From positions 22,816,990 through 22,880,989 of the forward strand of contig OX421499.1 in NCBI GenBank assembly GCA_949126835.1: a stretch of 64,000 nucleotides of DNA, in the 5' to 3' direction. The DNA comes from Anisus vortex. Taxonomy: Eukaryota > Mollusca > Gastropoda > Planorbidae. Position 1 is the first letter of the stretch. Each line of letters starts with the position of its first letter. The notes beneath the pieces were generated by a model, which had not been told where the DNA came from, did no database searches, and worked only from the letters and a program-made list of their open reading frames with translations. This document shows positions 21,989-34,231 of this stretch, piece after piece. Made by a program: the position numbers and the translations under genes.

Positions 21989-24900
21989 TTATTAGCGATA
22001 TGTTATTGGTGACTTTTTATAACAAAATTGTTGTTGCATGATGTAATCAAAGATAGGTAAGATAGGACATTTTCATTTGATTATAAAATTCCTTCATTAA
22101 ATATTAATTTGTAGTTGTCATTTTTTATTCCAAAATATTTTCACTTGAACAATCTCTTTTGAAGTACCGCACAAATGGTATCTCTCATTTTCAAAAGTTA
22201 TAACAGTAAACTTAAAGTGCAATTAGTAAACATTTTTGTTTTATTACAATAGAAAATCAGTTGCTGTCCAGTTTTAATCTTTATTTAAAGTTTTTTTTTT
22301 GTAGGATGTTTCTGGTAAAAATTGTACTTGAATAAAATTCACTGTACCTATGTAATATTTTTCCTGGCTTGGATGGGGGGGGGGGGGGGGGGGATACCCA
22401 TTGCATATGTGGTACATGTCAATGAATAAATGATTTACTATTCCAAGGCATATTAATGGCTTTAGGCTGGCAGTCTTGTGCTAAAACTTGATATGTTGCT
22501 CCATAAACAAGGAGCCTTTCTCAAGAAACAAATCTAGAGATGTTTTTAGTAATGTAGATGAGATTATTGGTTTTATAGATATTAGAGTAATGCTAAATTA
22601 ATTTTAAAAACATTATAGTTTTGTAAATCTGATAGAAAAAAGTAATTATAAACATTGAATCTATTTTGTTGTTACATTCTATTCCTTATTTAGTGGTATG
22701 CATTAAATACAAGGTTTTAAATTGCAACAAAAAATGAAAATAATACAGAATTTTTGTGTGTGGTAAATTGCTACAAGTGTTCTTTATCATAGTACCGGTA
22801 CCTGTTTTAAGTCAAAGCTATAGAAAGATCTTAAAACCTTTATATAGTGTTTCATTGTCATCTTATTTACGACTTATGAAAGTTTGCATATACATCTCTA
22901 AATGAAATCCCCCATAACGTAGCATCATAGTTGACCTCACTGTTACAGGTACACAAGTATGGAACAAACACCTTTTTTTTTATTTTCTCTCTACTTGGTG
23001 CTATGCTACACATGTTATATGAATGATGTTGTGATCCACTCAATTGATGTGTTAATAATCTTAACAGGCACATTAAAATTCATCTTTGTTTGCTTGTTTC
23101 TTTCAGTACCGGTATAGGGAATAAAAAAAGTGTTTTTAATCTCACTAAAACTAAAATAACAAAACTAGTTTTTTTGTGCCTGCCTTGTAAACAAGCTTTT
23201 TTTTTTATATTGAAGTTTCAAATTTGTTTTTTATGTTTGTTTTTCAAAAATATGAATACTTGAAAATTTGATCTCCTGTAACTTTTTTTTTTGCACTGGT
23301 AATGATTGCTCATGGTGTTGGACTCAATCACCCCATTAGTTTATTATGAAGCAAATTTTTTGTAGTTTGTGAATACTGCCTGATACAGATAGAGCTAAAC
23401 ATTTAAAGTGCACAGCCTAATTTATCTTAAAATGTCAATGAAAGTAAAGTAGTATGCCTAAACAAAATTTTTCTTTTATGCTGTGTTTTGCATATAATAA
23501 TACAAAAAGCTTAATAAAATGGTGGTATATTTAATTCTTTTCTGATTTATGATTAGAAAATGTGTACATAAATATTAATATAGTTTTGGGGACCTCTCAT
23601 GAACTCACATGTTAATTAATAGCAGGTTTTAAAATTATTTGAGTAATAAATAATAATTAAATGCCTGAAGTTGAGCTCATGCTCTGCATATTATTTTTGT
23701 AAAGACCGGTTCATTTGTGTGCATTTACATGCTTATTGATTGGGCTATCTTTAGCCATACTTTGTTTCTAATTCTGCCTTAAACTATCTTCACATATTTT
23801 CTCAGAAAAAAACAACCTAGATGCCTTTTTTTATTTGCTCTTCAGACTTTACTTAAGTCCAAATGTTTTCACCCTTGAGGTGAAGCAATTTATTAGTGGG
23901 TGGAAAATTTAGATCACTCTTTTTAAAGGAAATTTCTAGACATTTCACAAATTTATTTTAAGAATGGAAAATGGGAAAATTTGGCAAGCTATATAAATAT
24001 AAGTTAAAGTACAAGATAGTGACATCTGTGTACCACAAACTAAAGCCATAATTTTGGGAATCTGAGAAGGAGTAACACTACATTAGAGGAATCAACCTAG
24101 GAGTTTAATAATTAAAGTTTTACTTCCAACACTGGGTCTCTAATTTTTTTTTTTTTTAATGTTTGTGTATGTATGTAGACATTTTCACATTAGTGTTGTT
24201 GTTTTCTGTCAAACCCTGCACCGGTTCATAATACATTGATGCCTTGTGTACTATAATTAATTACATTTTTGAAGTACATAAAAGCTCACTGGAGTAAGTT
24301 TGCTTTCTTCCTGAGACTTTTACTTTATTTTGAAAAATGATTGGTTCCCTCCATAACAACTAATTGTGATGTGACTAAAACCTGTATATGTCAATGATAC
24401 AAGTGTTAATTTGTTGTGCACAGCTGTGTTGAATGTCAAATGTGGGGCTCACATGTCCTCTGTGCACCTGTATGAGTATGAGAAAATATACATTTTTTAA
24501 ATTGTAATTACATTTTTGTACAGAGTGGAGTGTTATAATTGTAACTTTTAAAATTGGCTTTCATGTTGTTGTTTTTTCTAATTATGCTATCTTTGTTCAA
24601 AAATAGTGTGTGTTTGTGATTTTTTTTTTAATCTTGGTAAATTATGAAGAAATGAAAACATAGTTTTGTTTGGTACTGTTAATTAAAATGTGTTTCTGAT
24701 AAATCTAGAAGTCATTGGAAAATTTCAAATTTTATATTTCAATGGATGTTTTTCTTTAGTATTTAGTTCCTCTATTTCTGACTGAATAGATGTTTTGACA
24801 TGTGGGTTGTAAAAATTGGCATAATGCTGTTATTTAAAATATCCCAAGATTATTTTTGAAAGCATATGTAAGAGGTTTTCTTGAGTTGTTTACATATTTC

Positions 24901-26466
24901 ATTATTTATATTACACTTTATTGTGTCTAGCCTTCATCTTGTGTTCTTTTATTGTTTTATTAGTTTTTGCACTCTACAGACTACAACAGTAGTTTACTTT
25001 AACTTTAAGGCACCAGTAGACATTTAAAATAAATAATTGAAAAATACATTTAACAGAAGATGTATCATGATAAAAATCATTCCAATAAATAATTAGTCTA
25101 TTACTATTTGTCAATAAGTTAATTCAACCATTTTTATACAGTTTTAATAATCCATGTTCTTACTTACACTTACATCTTAGCTCAACATTTTACAAGCCTG
25201 TGAACACAAGATTAATTTATAAAGATAATTTCATCTTATTATTATTACAAGAAATCAACCATTTAAAAAGCAACCTCTGCACTTTTAAACATTAATCAAA
25301 TCATTTTGGTTTGCTTTGTCTATAAACTGTAACATGCTGCTACAATGGTCCGATTCAGTCAGACAGGATTACTTTTTCTACTTCAATGATACTATATTCT
25401 CATTTTTTTAATATGGGCTGACTGCCATTAACATAGAAATGCAGGACTAGACTCCACCAATGTGCGTAGGACGCAATAATCTTCTTTAAAGGAAGGAGCG
25501 TCTGTAATGTATAAGATAAGATAACATGTTTGTATGGCACCCAAATAGGACCAACTTACTTAATGTATGCAAATTACATGTTACATTTTCTAAAAGTGTA
25601 TTAATTATGGTAACTATCAGGTAAAAACAAATAACACTATCAATGTGTTGTAAAAAAAACATAATTTTATTTCCATATACCTTATAACAAATAAATGTAA
25701 AAAAAAATAAATACAAAGCCTACCTCTCTAACTATCAGCAATGTAGACTTTTATTTACAAATAATAGATTTCCTATTCTATTGTGATTCTATTGCAGTCA
25801 TTTTTTAACTCTGAAAGCACTAAAATTAATATAAGGGCCAAATACCAAAATAAATATAAGGACCAATACCAAAAATATTAGTATAAAAAATTCCATTAAA
25901 AAAAATAATTTAAAAAATACTTTTTTGCTTCAATAAACTATCTGTTCCTTGCATTCATGCCAAGTACATTGCTCCCCTGAAAATTATATTTAAAAATATA
26001 AATACAATTATAAGTTAAAAATAATTATATGCATATATTATATACAATTGACAAGTCTTAATGAAGCGAGACCTTTTCAAATGGAAGAGATCTTTAACTT
26101 ACGGTTCTATTTTAATTTTTAAAAATTATTTTATTTTAGGCATTTCCGTAAACAAAAAAGCATGCTTTTGCTGGTGTTTGATAATTGATTTCAATTTCGA
26201 CAGCCAGTTCTAGTCTTTTAGAAATATACAAGGGCTACAATATTTGTTATGAGGAATCCGCTTTTAACATCGAAAGTGAGTAGGCGATAATTAATACTCA
26301 AAGTGTTGGTTGCGTTAAGTTAAATTTAGCTTTGTTTATAAAATAAATTAGTCGAGTTGCGTCCTTGGTTATTAAAAAAACCATTAGTAGATTCATAAAC
26401 ATATACAACAAAAATTCTTTTGCATCAAGTAATACGTTTGAGGTTATAAATAGGTGATTCTTCACG
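21989..26466. other. gene-poor AT-rich stretch between SOCS6 and COQ9
   Basis: T-rich on the left and A-rich on the right, with no coding sequence recognised. It holds a poly(G) run at about 22374-22393. A short dispersed repeat lies at 25476-25520 (inverted relative to the one interrupted at 4872). Scattered AATAAA motifs occur. The left part may still be SOCS6 3' UTR. Confidence 0.5.
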
Positions 26467-26574
26467 CTAGACATTCACAATCCATTGTTTTCTTTTGGCA
26501 ACATCTTTTGGAAATGAAATAACATTTAATCTCTTAAATCTTTTGGTACAACCAGTAATGTAGCACACAGACAT
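26467..26574 (-). pseudogene. THAP-like zinc-finger N-terminal fragment
   Basis: From an ATG at 26574 the minus strand reads 35 residues, beginning MSVCYITGCTKRFKRL and continuing with ISFPKD and KRKQWIVNV before a TAG. This matches the start of a THAP domain: C-x2-4-C, then a FPKD-like loop, then Trp. The following residues stay open only briefly and the rest of the domain (Cys-His pair, AVPTIF box) is not found nearby. It is either a decayed copy (THAP domains occur in P-element-like transposases) or a first exon of an unseen gene. Confidence 0.4.
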
Positions 26575-27121
26575 GCTTTTTTAATTAAATGATCGAATAA
26601 GACCGGAAATTTTTTCTTGTCGACCTTTTATGCATGCATAATCGTTAAGACTTGTCAATTTAGAATGCCAGTAACAAAAATATAAAGAAAAAATGGTCTA
26701 GCCTGTAGAAAATAGATGATTGCAATATTTACTCAAGTTGAAACAAATTTTTTTTTAAATATATTTAATTGTGAAAATACTAGTGTGTAATATTCATATA
26801 AATACTTGGACTTGTATGATTAATTTTTTAATATAAGAAAGTGATTGATTGATATTTAAATAACTTTCTTTTCACACTGATATATTTTTAAACTAATATT
26901 TAATTTAAATTATGAGGAAACATACTAGTATTTCATAGACTTATATTTCTTATATGGAACATTCAGTCTACAACTACAACTAAAAATTCTCACTGTTATT
27001 TTTTTTGTACACAGCTATTTCTTTTTTCATTTATGCTATCTTGCTTTCTTATAACCGTACTTAGACAAACATAACATTACCTTGGAATTCAAATACAGAG
27101 TAATAAAATTACCTCATAGTT

Positions 27122-27127
27122 TTTATT
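27122..27127 (-). terminator. candidate COQ9 polyadenylation signal, distal
   Basis: AATAAA on the minus strand about 160 nt downstream of the stop codon at 27288-27290, at a normal distance for a short 3' UTR. Confidence 0.45.
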
Positions 27128-27287
27128 TGTTTAGTTGCATTGTTACAAACTTATCAACATTAGCATCTTCTTTTTTTGCATACCCGGGTAGGTAGAATTC
27201 AAGATAATTGTTACTAGTTTGAAGTAAAAACCAAACATTTGTCCCCTTATAAAAAACAAATAATTCAGGGAGTCTAATTAGTAATAC

Positions 27288-30200
27288 TCAAGGAGCTTTG
27301 ATTACCTCTTGCAGGTTTTTTTTAACTTTGCAACTTACCATGATACAGAAACCTTTGAATGCTTCTTTTAAAACATCACAGCTCTGCTCACACTGAAAAT
27401 AAATGTATAGATATTCTAGTCTGACTACTGATTGCTCAATTAGACTACAATAAAAACTAGCCTGAATCTTTTTATTAATCTTACCAGTAATTATCAAGGA
27501 ATCATGAATATGATAACTGTTTCATCAAGTGAGAAATAAATGTATAAAAAGGTATTACAAAATACTTTTAAAAGCTATTAAGAGTTTCCCACATTTTTAT
27601 TTTAAAACTATCGCTATAAATAATAAATATATTGCACACCATTTTAACACATGATGTGGTATAGAATCATGCTGTAGTGTGGGGGCTTTTGAGAGCTTTT
27701 TGGGTACCTTTGAAAATGTAATTCTTGTCATGCAAATACTATTGCTAGGCCCCATATAGTATACATTTTTTGAAAGTAGACTGAATGGGTAATTAAACGG
27801 ACTATTTTGGTTGAAAAAAAAATTCTTTGACCATGACCTTGGAGTGGTCAAGAATTAGGGGGAAAAAAATTTCCTCTTACCAAGTACCTCAAACTCCATT
27901 TTTTCATAGGCACCCTATTAAAATTCTTAAGGAATATAATAGCCATTTTATTTATCTTATAGAAAATGTTCTATTTATATAGGTTTTAGTTACTAATAGT
28001 TTTTTGAAAAAATAATGCTCCCGATATGTCAATACTATGTCAAAACAACAAAGTATGAAGTAATGAACATAACAATAACAAGGTAGAAATCAACACACAA
28101 AAAGTCAAAAGCCACAATCATCTACAATCAACAATAGGTACTATTAAGTACTGATTTTGGGGCGCCTCCAATTACTTCTAGGCCTAAGCCTAAAGCTTTG
28201 GACTTCAGATTTCCCACTCACCAGAAGATGAACCTAACCTAATACTAATATTATTTTCATGTGTAGTTGAAAAATCATCTTCTGAATTACTTATATCAGC
28301 ACTTATTCATAAATGATTTATTATGTAAGCAAGAAAGTCCAACTATAGTTTCTTCCATTTAACTAAAATGGCTAATGACAAATTGCGACAACTATAATTG
28401 TAAAAATAACTCCAAAGTTATAAAAATAACACAGAAGAGCAAAGAAAAAACTATTTTATTGTAATTTTTATCGGTCGTCACACTACAGAATGCGTCAATC
28501 GGCCGATTGTTTCAGTCGACCACAGTTGGAAGTGCTTGAATAATGGTCTTTAATATTAAAAATAAAATGTTTACTACTCAGTAGAACTACCTTTTTCTTA
28601 TTTGCACCAAAAGATTGCAAGTCACCAAGCCTTCGATCTAGGAAATACCAAGTGTCTTGAAGATCGGGTGATTTGTCTTGAATCATGTATATTTCAGTGG
28701 TCTTGTAAACTCCAGCCACAGCTAACCTCTTAGTGTACCAATTGAACTGGAAAAAAAAGGTACGGTAATCAATGCAAGAAATGTTACATATATAAATACT
28801 ATACATATAGAGCATCAAATCTTTACATAGTGGAGAGCAACTGTCCAAATAGTGCTAGCACACTAGATCTTGAGAAAAAAATAGAGCTGGATGTGGAACC
28901 AGGTTTGCCTAAGGGAGACCAAAACAGAACTAGTCAGACATTGGCTGGAACCATCACAATAGCACTAACAATGCTGAGGATACCCAAACCAGACATAAGG
29001 TGGGTAAAGTAACTGAAGAAGCCAATGGAGGGATAAGGACAGCCATGTGCAAATCCATTTCTCATTTGACCAATTTATTTCATCACATTGATTAAAGGTC
29101 ACAGCTGTTTTGGCAACTCACGAGCTAAATTAAGACCTAATTAAAAGCATTCGCAGTTTGGTTTCTGTAAGCTCTGACAAATGCAAATAAAAAAATCAGA
29201 TTGTTACCCGATTAGAATTTTGTTAAAATAGACAGTAACGGTACTATTTAGTTCTAATATAATTTTTGAAGTCTTGGACTTACAGTTACAGTTGTATTTG
29301 ATAAAAATTAAGCAAGGTTATAATAATAAATACAAAAAAATTGGGGTAAAGTAAAGGCGGCTGGGCATTGTACTGACCACACAACCCTAGTATGCCGTGG
29401 CAACACAAACTGGCAAGCACTGCTTCATCAGCCCTATGGTCCGACTGGTACTTACTTTTATTTATAAATATGCTATGAGTCTAAGTGATGTGGACATTAA
29501 ATTATTAAGACCCACTAATTTCTTGTGGTTGGATGAACTTGTATTGTGAGAGATTATGTGCTAATTGCAATTAAACTATTCACAGTAAATTAAACTATTT
29601 TACTTAAATTTAAACTTTCACAGGCATTTTAAATTTGAAGTATGGCAATGGCAGTAAATTTAATTTAATACTCAACATATTTATTTTTTAAACATAATCA
29701 CAACTCACATCAACAGATCTATCCCCAGCATGATACCAGATTTCATCAGAAAGATTCAACAAATTTTTCCAAGACTCCACAGCATTTTGTGGCATTGCCT
29801 GAATAGCCATGGCCTAAAATAGTAGTTGTATGAATTAGTTGATACAGGGGTAAATGGGAAAAATGTCCATAATGGTAAAAAAAAAATCAAATCACTACAA
29901 AACACAACAAAGATGTGGCTATTTATAGTAATAGTAGAGCTAACAGAAAACAACTGCATTTCTAAATTACATACCTGTGGCCATTTATCTAAATAGGGCA
30001 GAATCATCTTTAACCTTACTTCTATAGCATTTCGAATCAGTGGTTTTGTAGCTGGTTTTCTGAAGAAAAAAGAAGTTAAAGTACAGAATTTTTTTATTTT
30101 TTTTTATAAAAGTGAAAAGATTTCAAAGTTCAAACCATTGAGACTTTCCCCCTTCCCCCCCAAAAAATTTCAAGAACTGGCAGGTGCTCTAGAAATGAAA

Positions 30201-33199
30201 TCCAAAAGCTTGGTCACTGTTAACACTTGCCACAGTGCAGGAAGTGGAGTGATCCACACACTCATTTAGATTTTAATTAATTATATTATATGGGCAATGT
30301 GGACATAGTCAATTTTAGCAACGTAACCAAACATACAGATTTAAGAACGTTAAATAGGTTGAGACAAAAAATGTGTGAATCTAATATTAATATATATACA
30401 ATACACATTTTAGTAAGGTACTTATAAAGGTCATGTAAATAGATTACGAAAGAAAGGATTATTTAAGAACACAGTTAAACATACCAGGCCGTTTTAAGAC
30501 TTACTCTATTTTTTTTAAAGATATTTTCTGCAATTTAAAAAAAAAAAGCACAACAACTTATAACATTCCAATTCTAATCACCTTAACTCAAGGAGCAAAG
30601 CTAAGAAGCAAGGTTAACAATCAATTTGGTTTTAAATATAAAACGATCACTTAGATATGATAGAATGGTCATATATTTAGCGCATCTTTTAATGCTATCG
30701 CATAGCATGCTCAGTGCCCTCTAGTCATACAACTTAGTTAATGAAGAAAGCACAAAAACACCCATTGAAAAAAATAAATCTTTAAACTCTTTATATCACA
30801 AAATAACCTCACTGTTCCATAGTGAAGGCAATGCGATAAGGTACAAGATATTTGTTCTCACTGCAGGATGTGACAAATTCAAAATTTTATACTGTGCGCT
30901 TTAGGAAAAAGTTACCGGTAATCTTCAAATATGTGCTACATTAATAACACTATTGTTTTAAAAATATTTTTTTTTAAAGAATGTTTTCAATTATTATTTG
31001 AAACTGTCAATAGTGTCTGCCTGCAAAGCTGTGATATTGTTTTTTTACTTTGAGTTTATATAATTTATTTGAACGTAGCCCTGTTCTCTCACATGGGTAA
31101 AGTTCAACCATGCACTTAATGTATTTTAGAGAATGTCCTCAAAGGCTTTTATTAACCATGGTCATTATCCTCAGTGTAACAGGAGGCAATGTAGTTTCTT
31201 TAGGCAGGTGATTCAATTTTCTATGTTGCTTAGCACAATATTTTGCAGCAATGATTAGAATTCTTAGCACAGGTAGTTTTTTAAGATCACAACCTGCTAT
31301 TTCAATATATAGGCAGTTTGCATAACAAGGCTTATTACTAATGTCTAGCATGCCTCTTTTGTTCAGATGTTTCTTATACTCTTATTTGCTGTAGACTCCA
31401 CATTGCAGATTTACATTTATATTCAATTTGATCTTTGATACAAATAGCTCAAGCCAATGATAACTAGAAGTGATAAGTATAACAATCTTTCCAATTAACA
31501 AAAAGAACTGATGTGGATAATGAAATTTTAAATGACATATACCTAATCAATATCTCAACAGTTAGCAAGCCTAGCACATAACCTGACACTAGTTCATTTC
31601 AGATTACAGATTACAATCATCCGCAAACTTTAACACTAACTAAAACCATCACTGTATATAAGTAGTCTAGTTGCAAAAGGTAATAAGTCTTTTTTGGGGG
31701 AAAAAAATGAGTAAAACCCACCGTCTTCAAAAATGTAATTCAAACAATAATCCTTATTAGTACAACCTGTGACAGTAATAGTGACTGTGTAACTGTGAGT
31801 GTGTAAAGGACGACGTAATTATAAACAGACTGAGACTTAGTGACACAGTGGACTGTATTATTGTAATGTGTTGACCGTACTTAGTGACCTGAGAGCTCTG
31901 TGTTATTGTTTATGTGATTGGCTGGACATAGTTGTGCTCACAAAGGTCTTGTTTGAGTCTGTGAATATTGAGTGAATGGCTAGAGTAATGGGCTATAAAA
32001 GGATTATAGACTGAGAATAAAAGTTCGTTGATACACCAACCAGTGTGTTGTCAAGTCATACTTTTACACAAACTTTAAAAATTTCTCAGTACTCTAGAAT
32101 AGATATGGGTCACTGTGGGGTCGCTGACTCTACCCAGCTCTGACTCTGATGGTTACCTGACATTAATTGGGGTAAAGCGGCTGAGCATTGTGCTGACCAC
32201 ACATCCCCTAGTATGCCATGGCAGCGAATCGGTGAATGCTGCTTCACCGGCCCTATGATCAATTTGGTCCGACAATACTCTACTACTAATATAGCTGATA
32301 GAAAGTATTTATCAAAACATTATAAATAGCGATGTAAAAGGTGGACTACTCATATGGTCGTTAACCATAGCACTAGAGCTTATTTAATGAAACAAACTTA
32401 CTCCAGACCCTCTGCTTTGGCCTTTTCAACTTCCTTTTCTAAATATTCTTTGAGCTCTGAATTACTTGTAACATAAAAATAGTTGATCAACTCAGCCCCA
32501 CCTCTAGGGAACATTCCTTGGGCCACAGGTGGCAAACCTTCATCTCTGGCCCCTGTATGAAAACAAAAGAACATGAGGTTTCTATGTCTCTTCCTAATGT
32601 TATAATGAGCAACTCTAACATACTAATTTAACAAGCACAAAATGAAAGTTGTCTCAAAAGTTATGAAAGATATTTGCTGCCATAAATTGATGAAAATAAT
32701 ACTTGCCAGCTTCTAGTGCCTTTTTTGTCCACCCAAATTCATTTACATATTGAAGTGAAGCTTTTAAAATTCTCTGCTTAATGCCATGTTCATATTCAGC
32801 TTCATCTGTTGTATTCTCAGATGTGTGCTTGCTTGATTCGGATTTATTTTCAGAGCTGTTTTTTTTTAAATTAAAAAAGAAATAATTTAGGTAAGAACTC
32901 TGATTAAAAATATTCATTTTATTAAGTTACTTGATTATGTTGGTAAAAAAAAAATTAAAACAGTAACCATATTATGTTATAAACCTCAAATGCATTAGAA
33001 GAATTTACCGAAACGGATGGAAGAATATTTTTTTCATGACCATGACATTAAATTAGCGTATCTAGAAACAAAATTAGATATGGTCATGACCTTCAGACGC
33101 CTATCAACCCAAATTACCTGGTTGTTTGTTCTCCACTCTCATTTGATTTTCTTTGCGCTGATGTGACTAATGTGCGACAAAAGAAACAAGATGATTTGC
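27288..33199 (-). CDS. COQ9: COQ9, ubiquinone biosynthesis protein, exon 1 missing
   Basis: A mitochondrial lipid-binding protein that partners COQ7 in coenzyme Q synthesis. Minus-strand exons: 33118-33199, 32707-32855, 32402-32552, 29975-30059, 29709-29813, 28591-28746 and 27288-27392. All six joins keep phase. Conserved stretches include FGWTKKALEAGARDEGLP, GMFPRGGAELINYF, NAIEVRLKMILPYLDKWPQ, DEIWYHAGDRSVDFNWYTKR and IQDKSPDLQDTWYFLDRRL, the signature of the TetR-like COQ9 fold. The first visible exon encodes a Ser- and Arg-rich segment that looks like the end of a mitochondrial targeting peptide; the initiating exon was not found. The last exon (34 codons) is inferred from phase and length. 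An alternative is read-through of the 28591-28746 exon to a stop at 28495. One intron (32706 to 32553) begins with GC instead of GT. Confidence 0.88.
28455..28460 (-). terminator. candidate COQ9 polyadenylation signal, proximal
   Basis: AATAAA on the minus strand 35 nt after the stop at 28495-28497 that would be used if the penultimate exon is read through. Its presence makes a short alternative 3' end plausible. Confidence 0.4.
28850..29035 (+). other. COQ9 intron segment with compositionally distinct open frame
   Basis: Within the intron 28747-29708. The sequence is less AT-rich than its surroundings and open on the plus strand for about 50 codons (LDLEKKIELDVEPGLPKG and so on). It looks like a small transposon fragment. 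I do not recognise the family. Confidence 0.25.
29341..29452 (+). mobile_element. SINE family 1, body fragment
   Basis: Lacks the tRNA head; begins ttggggtaaag and ends at tggtccgactgg. It matches the body of the copies at 18201 and 33990. It lies in a COQ9 intron. Confidence 0.75.
30060..31799 (-). other. COQ9 intron (30060-32401), left part
   Basis: Non-coding AT-rich DNA. A fragment of SINE family 2 (agcatgctcagtgccctctag) lies at about 30672-30735. No other feature is recognised before the LTR-like segment. Confidence 0.5.
31800..32070 (+). mobile_element. candidate solo LTR
   Basis: The segment begins tgtgtaaagg and ends cttttacaca, so it has the TG...CA ends and an 8-bp terminal inverted match of a long terminal repeat. 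It contains a TATA box (tataaaa, 31994-32000) and AATAAA at 32016-32021 about 50 nt before the end, in the right order for promoter and polyadenylation signal. No target duplication was found and no internal coding region is present. It sits in a COQ9 intron. Confidence 0.45.
32120..32287 (+). mobile_element. SINE family 1, headless copy
   Basis: Contains ctctgactctgatggttacc, ggggtaaag, a ccacacatccccta block, gctgcttcaccggccctatg and tggtccgac. The tRNA head is missing. It lies just right of the LTR-like segment in a COQ9 intron. Confidence 0.78.
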
Positions 33200-33989
33200 C
33201 TGGGGTACCTTGTGAAAAAGATGCAATGAACCAAATTTAGATATGAAAAACAAAAACAACAACAGCTTTAATTTACAGTATAGGCCTACAGTATTACAGT
33301 ATTATTAAACTTCAAGATTTTAAAAATGATGCATTTTTTATTAGAATAATAATAAAATAGTCATTAGTAGTTACCAAGTGACCCATTTTACAATGTTAAA
33401 TTTTATGTCCTTTGATTTAGTAAAACCTCATTAATAATATTATTTTCCTGTTATTTAAATGTGGGTTGAAATATAAAACTAGAAAAAAAGAGGTAAAAAT
33501 GAATCTAATCTTTTTTCAAAAAGCACAAAACAAAACCACAAGCATATTTGAAAAGGAAGTCAAATAATATATCAAGTTTTACCTATTTATTTTTAAATAT
33601 TATATTACTGTATGTGCAACATGAACATGACAAGAGAGAGAAACTATAATTCAATTATGTAACAAATTTCAAGGAATGATTTTCCAACATTGTAACTAAT
33701 GCTTTGAATATAACTTTAATTATTTGTTTTGTGTTTATGTGTCATCAATTAACACTGTAAAATATGTATTCTGTCAGAAATATCAATCTCTGTTCTATCC
33801 TTACAGCTAGTGAATTTTTTCAAAATAGTTGAAAATGTACACAGTACAATTTGTTTTTGGCATAAGCACTGGTAGTACAAGGGGTAGACTTATGAGAAAG
33901 GTTGAATTTCATCACAGAGTATCAAAACTCAACACCCCGTTTTCAGTATTGAGGTATAATATTTGAGATTTTACTCCTTGTTTCCCTGA
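33200..33989. other. upstream of COQ9 exon 2, no exon found
   Basis: Searched on the minus strand for an ATG exon ending in phase 1 before a GT donor; none is convincing. AT-rich and otherwise featureless. Confidence 0.45.
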
Positions 33990-34231
33990 GCAGAAGTGCG
34001 TTCGACTGGCGTACTGAAGGTCCTGGGTTCGAATCCTGGTAAAGGCTAGGATTTTTCCCGGGTCTGGAGGATGTCCCTGAGTCTACCTAACTCTGATGGG
34101 TACCTGACCTTAGTTGGGGTAAAGTGCATTGTGCTGGCCACACAGTCACGTAGTATGCCCATCGCCACAGAAACTGGTGAACGCTGCTTCACCGGCCCTA
34201 TGATCCATTTCATCCGAAGTCTAGTTTACTT
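33990..34231 (+). mobile_element. tRNA-derived SINE, family 1
   Basis: The tRNA-like head with B box gggttcgaatcctgg is followed by the full body: ggggtaaagtgc, ctggccacacagtcac, gccacagaaactggtgaacg, cttcaccggccctatg and catccgaag. It is the most complete copy besides 18201-18460. Confidence 0.85.

Noticed and set aside
28747..28848. N-terminal extension of the frame containing COQ9 exon 28591-28746
   Set aside because: It is intron sequence; the exon begins after the ccag acceptor at 28747-28750, where similarity to COQ9 starts.
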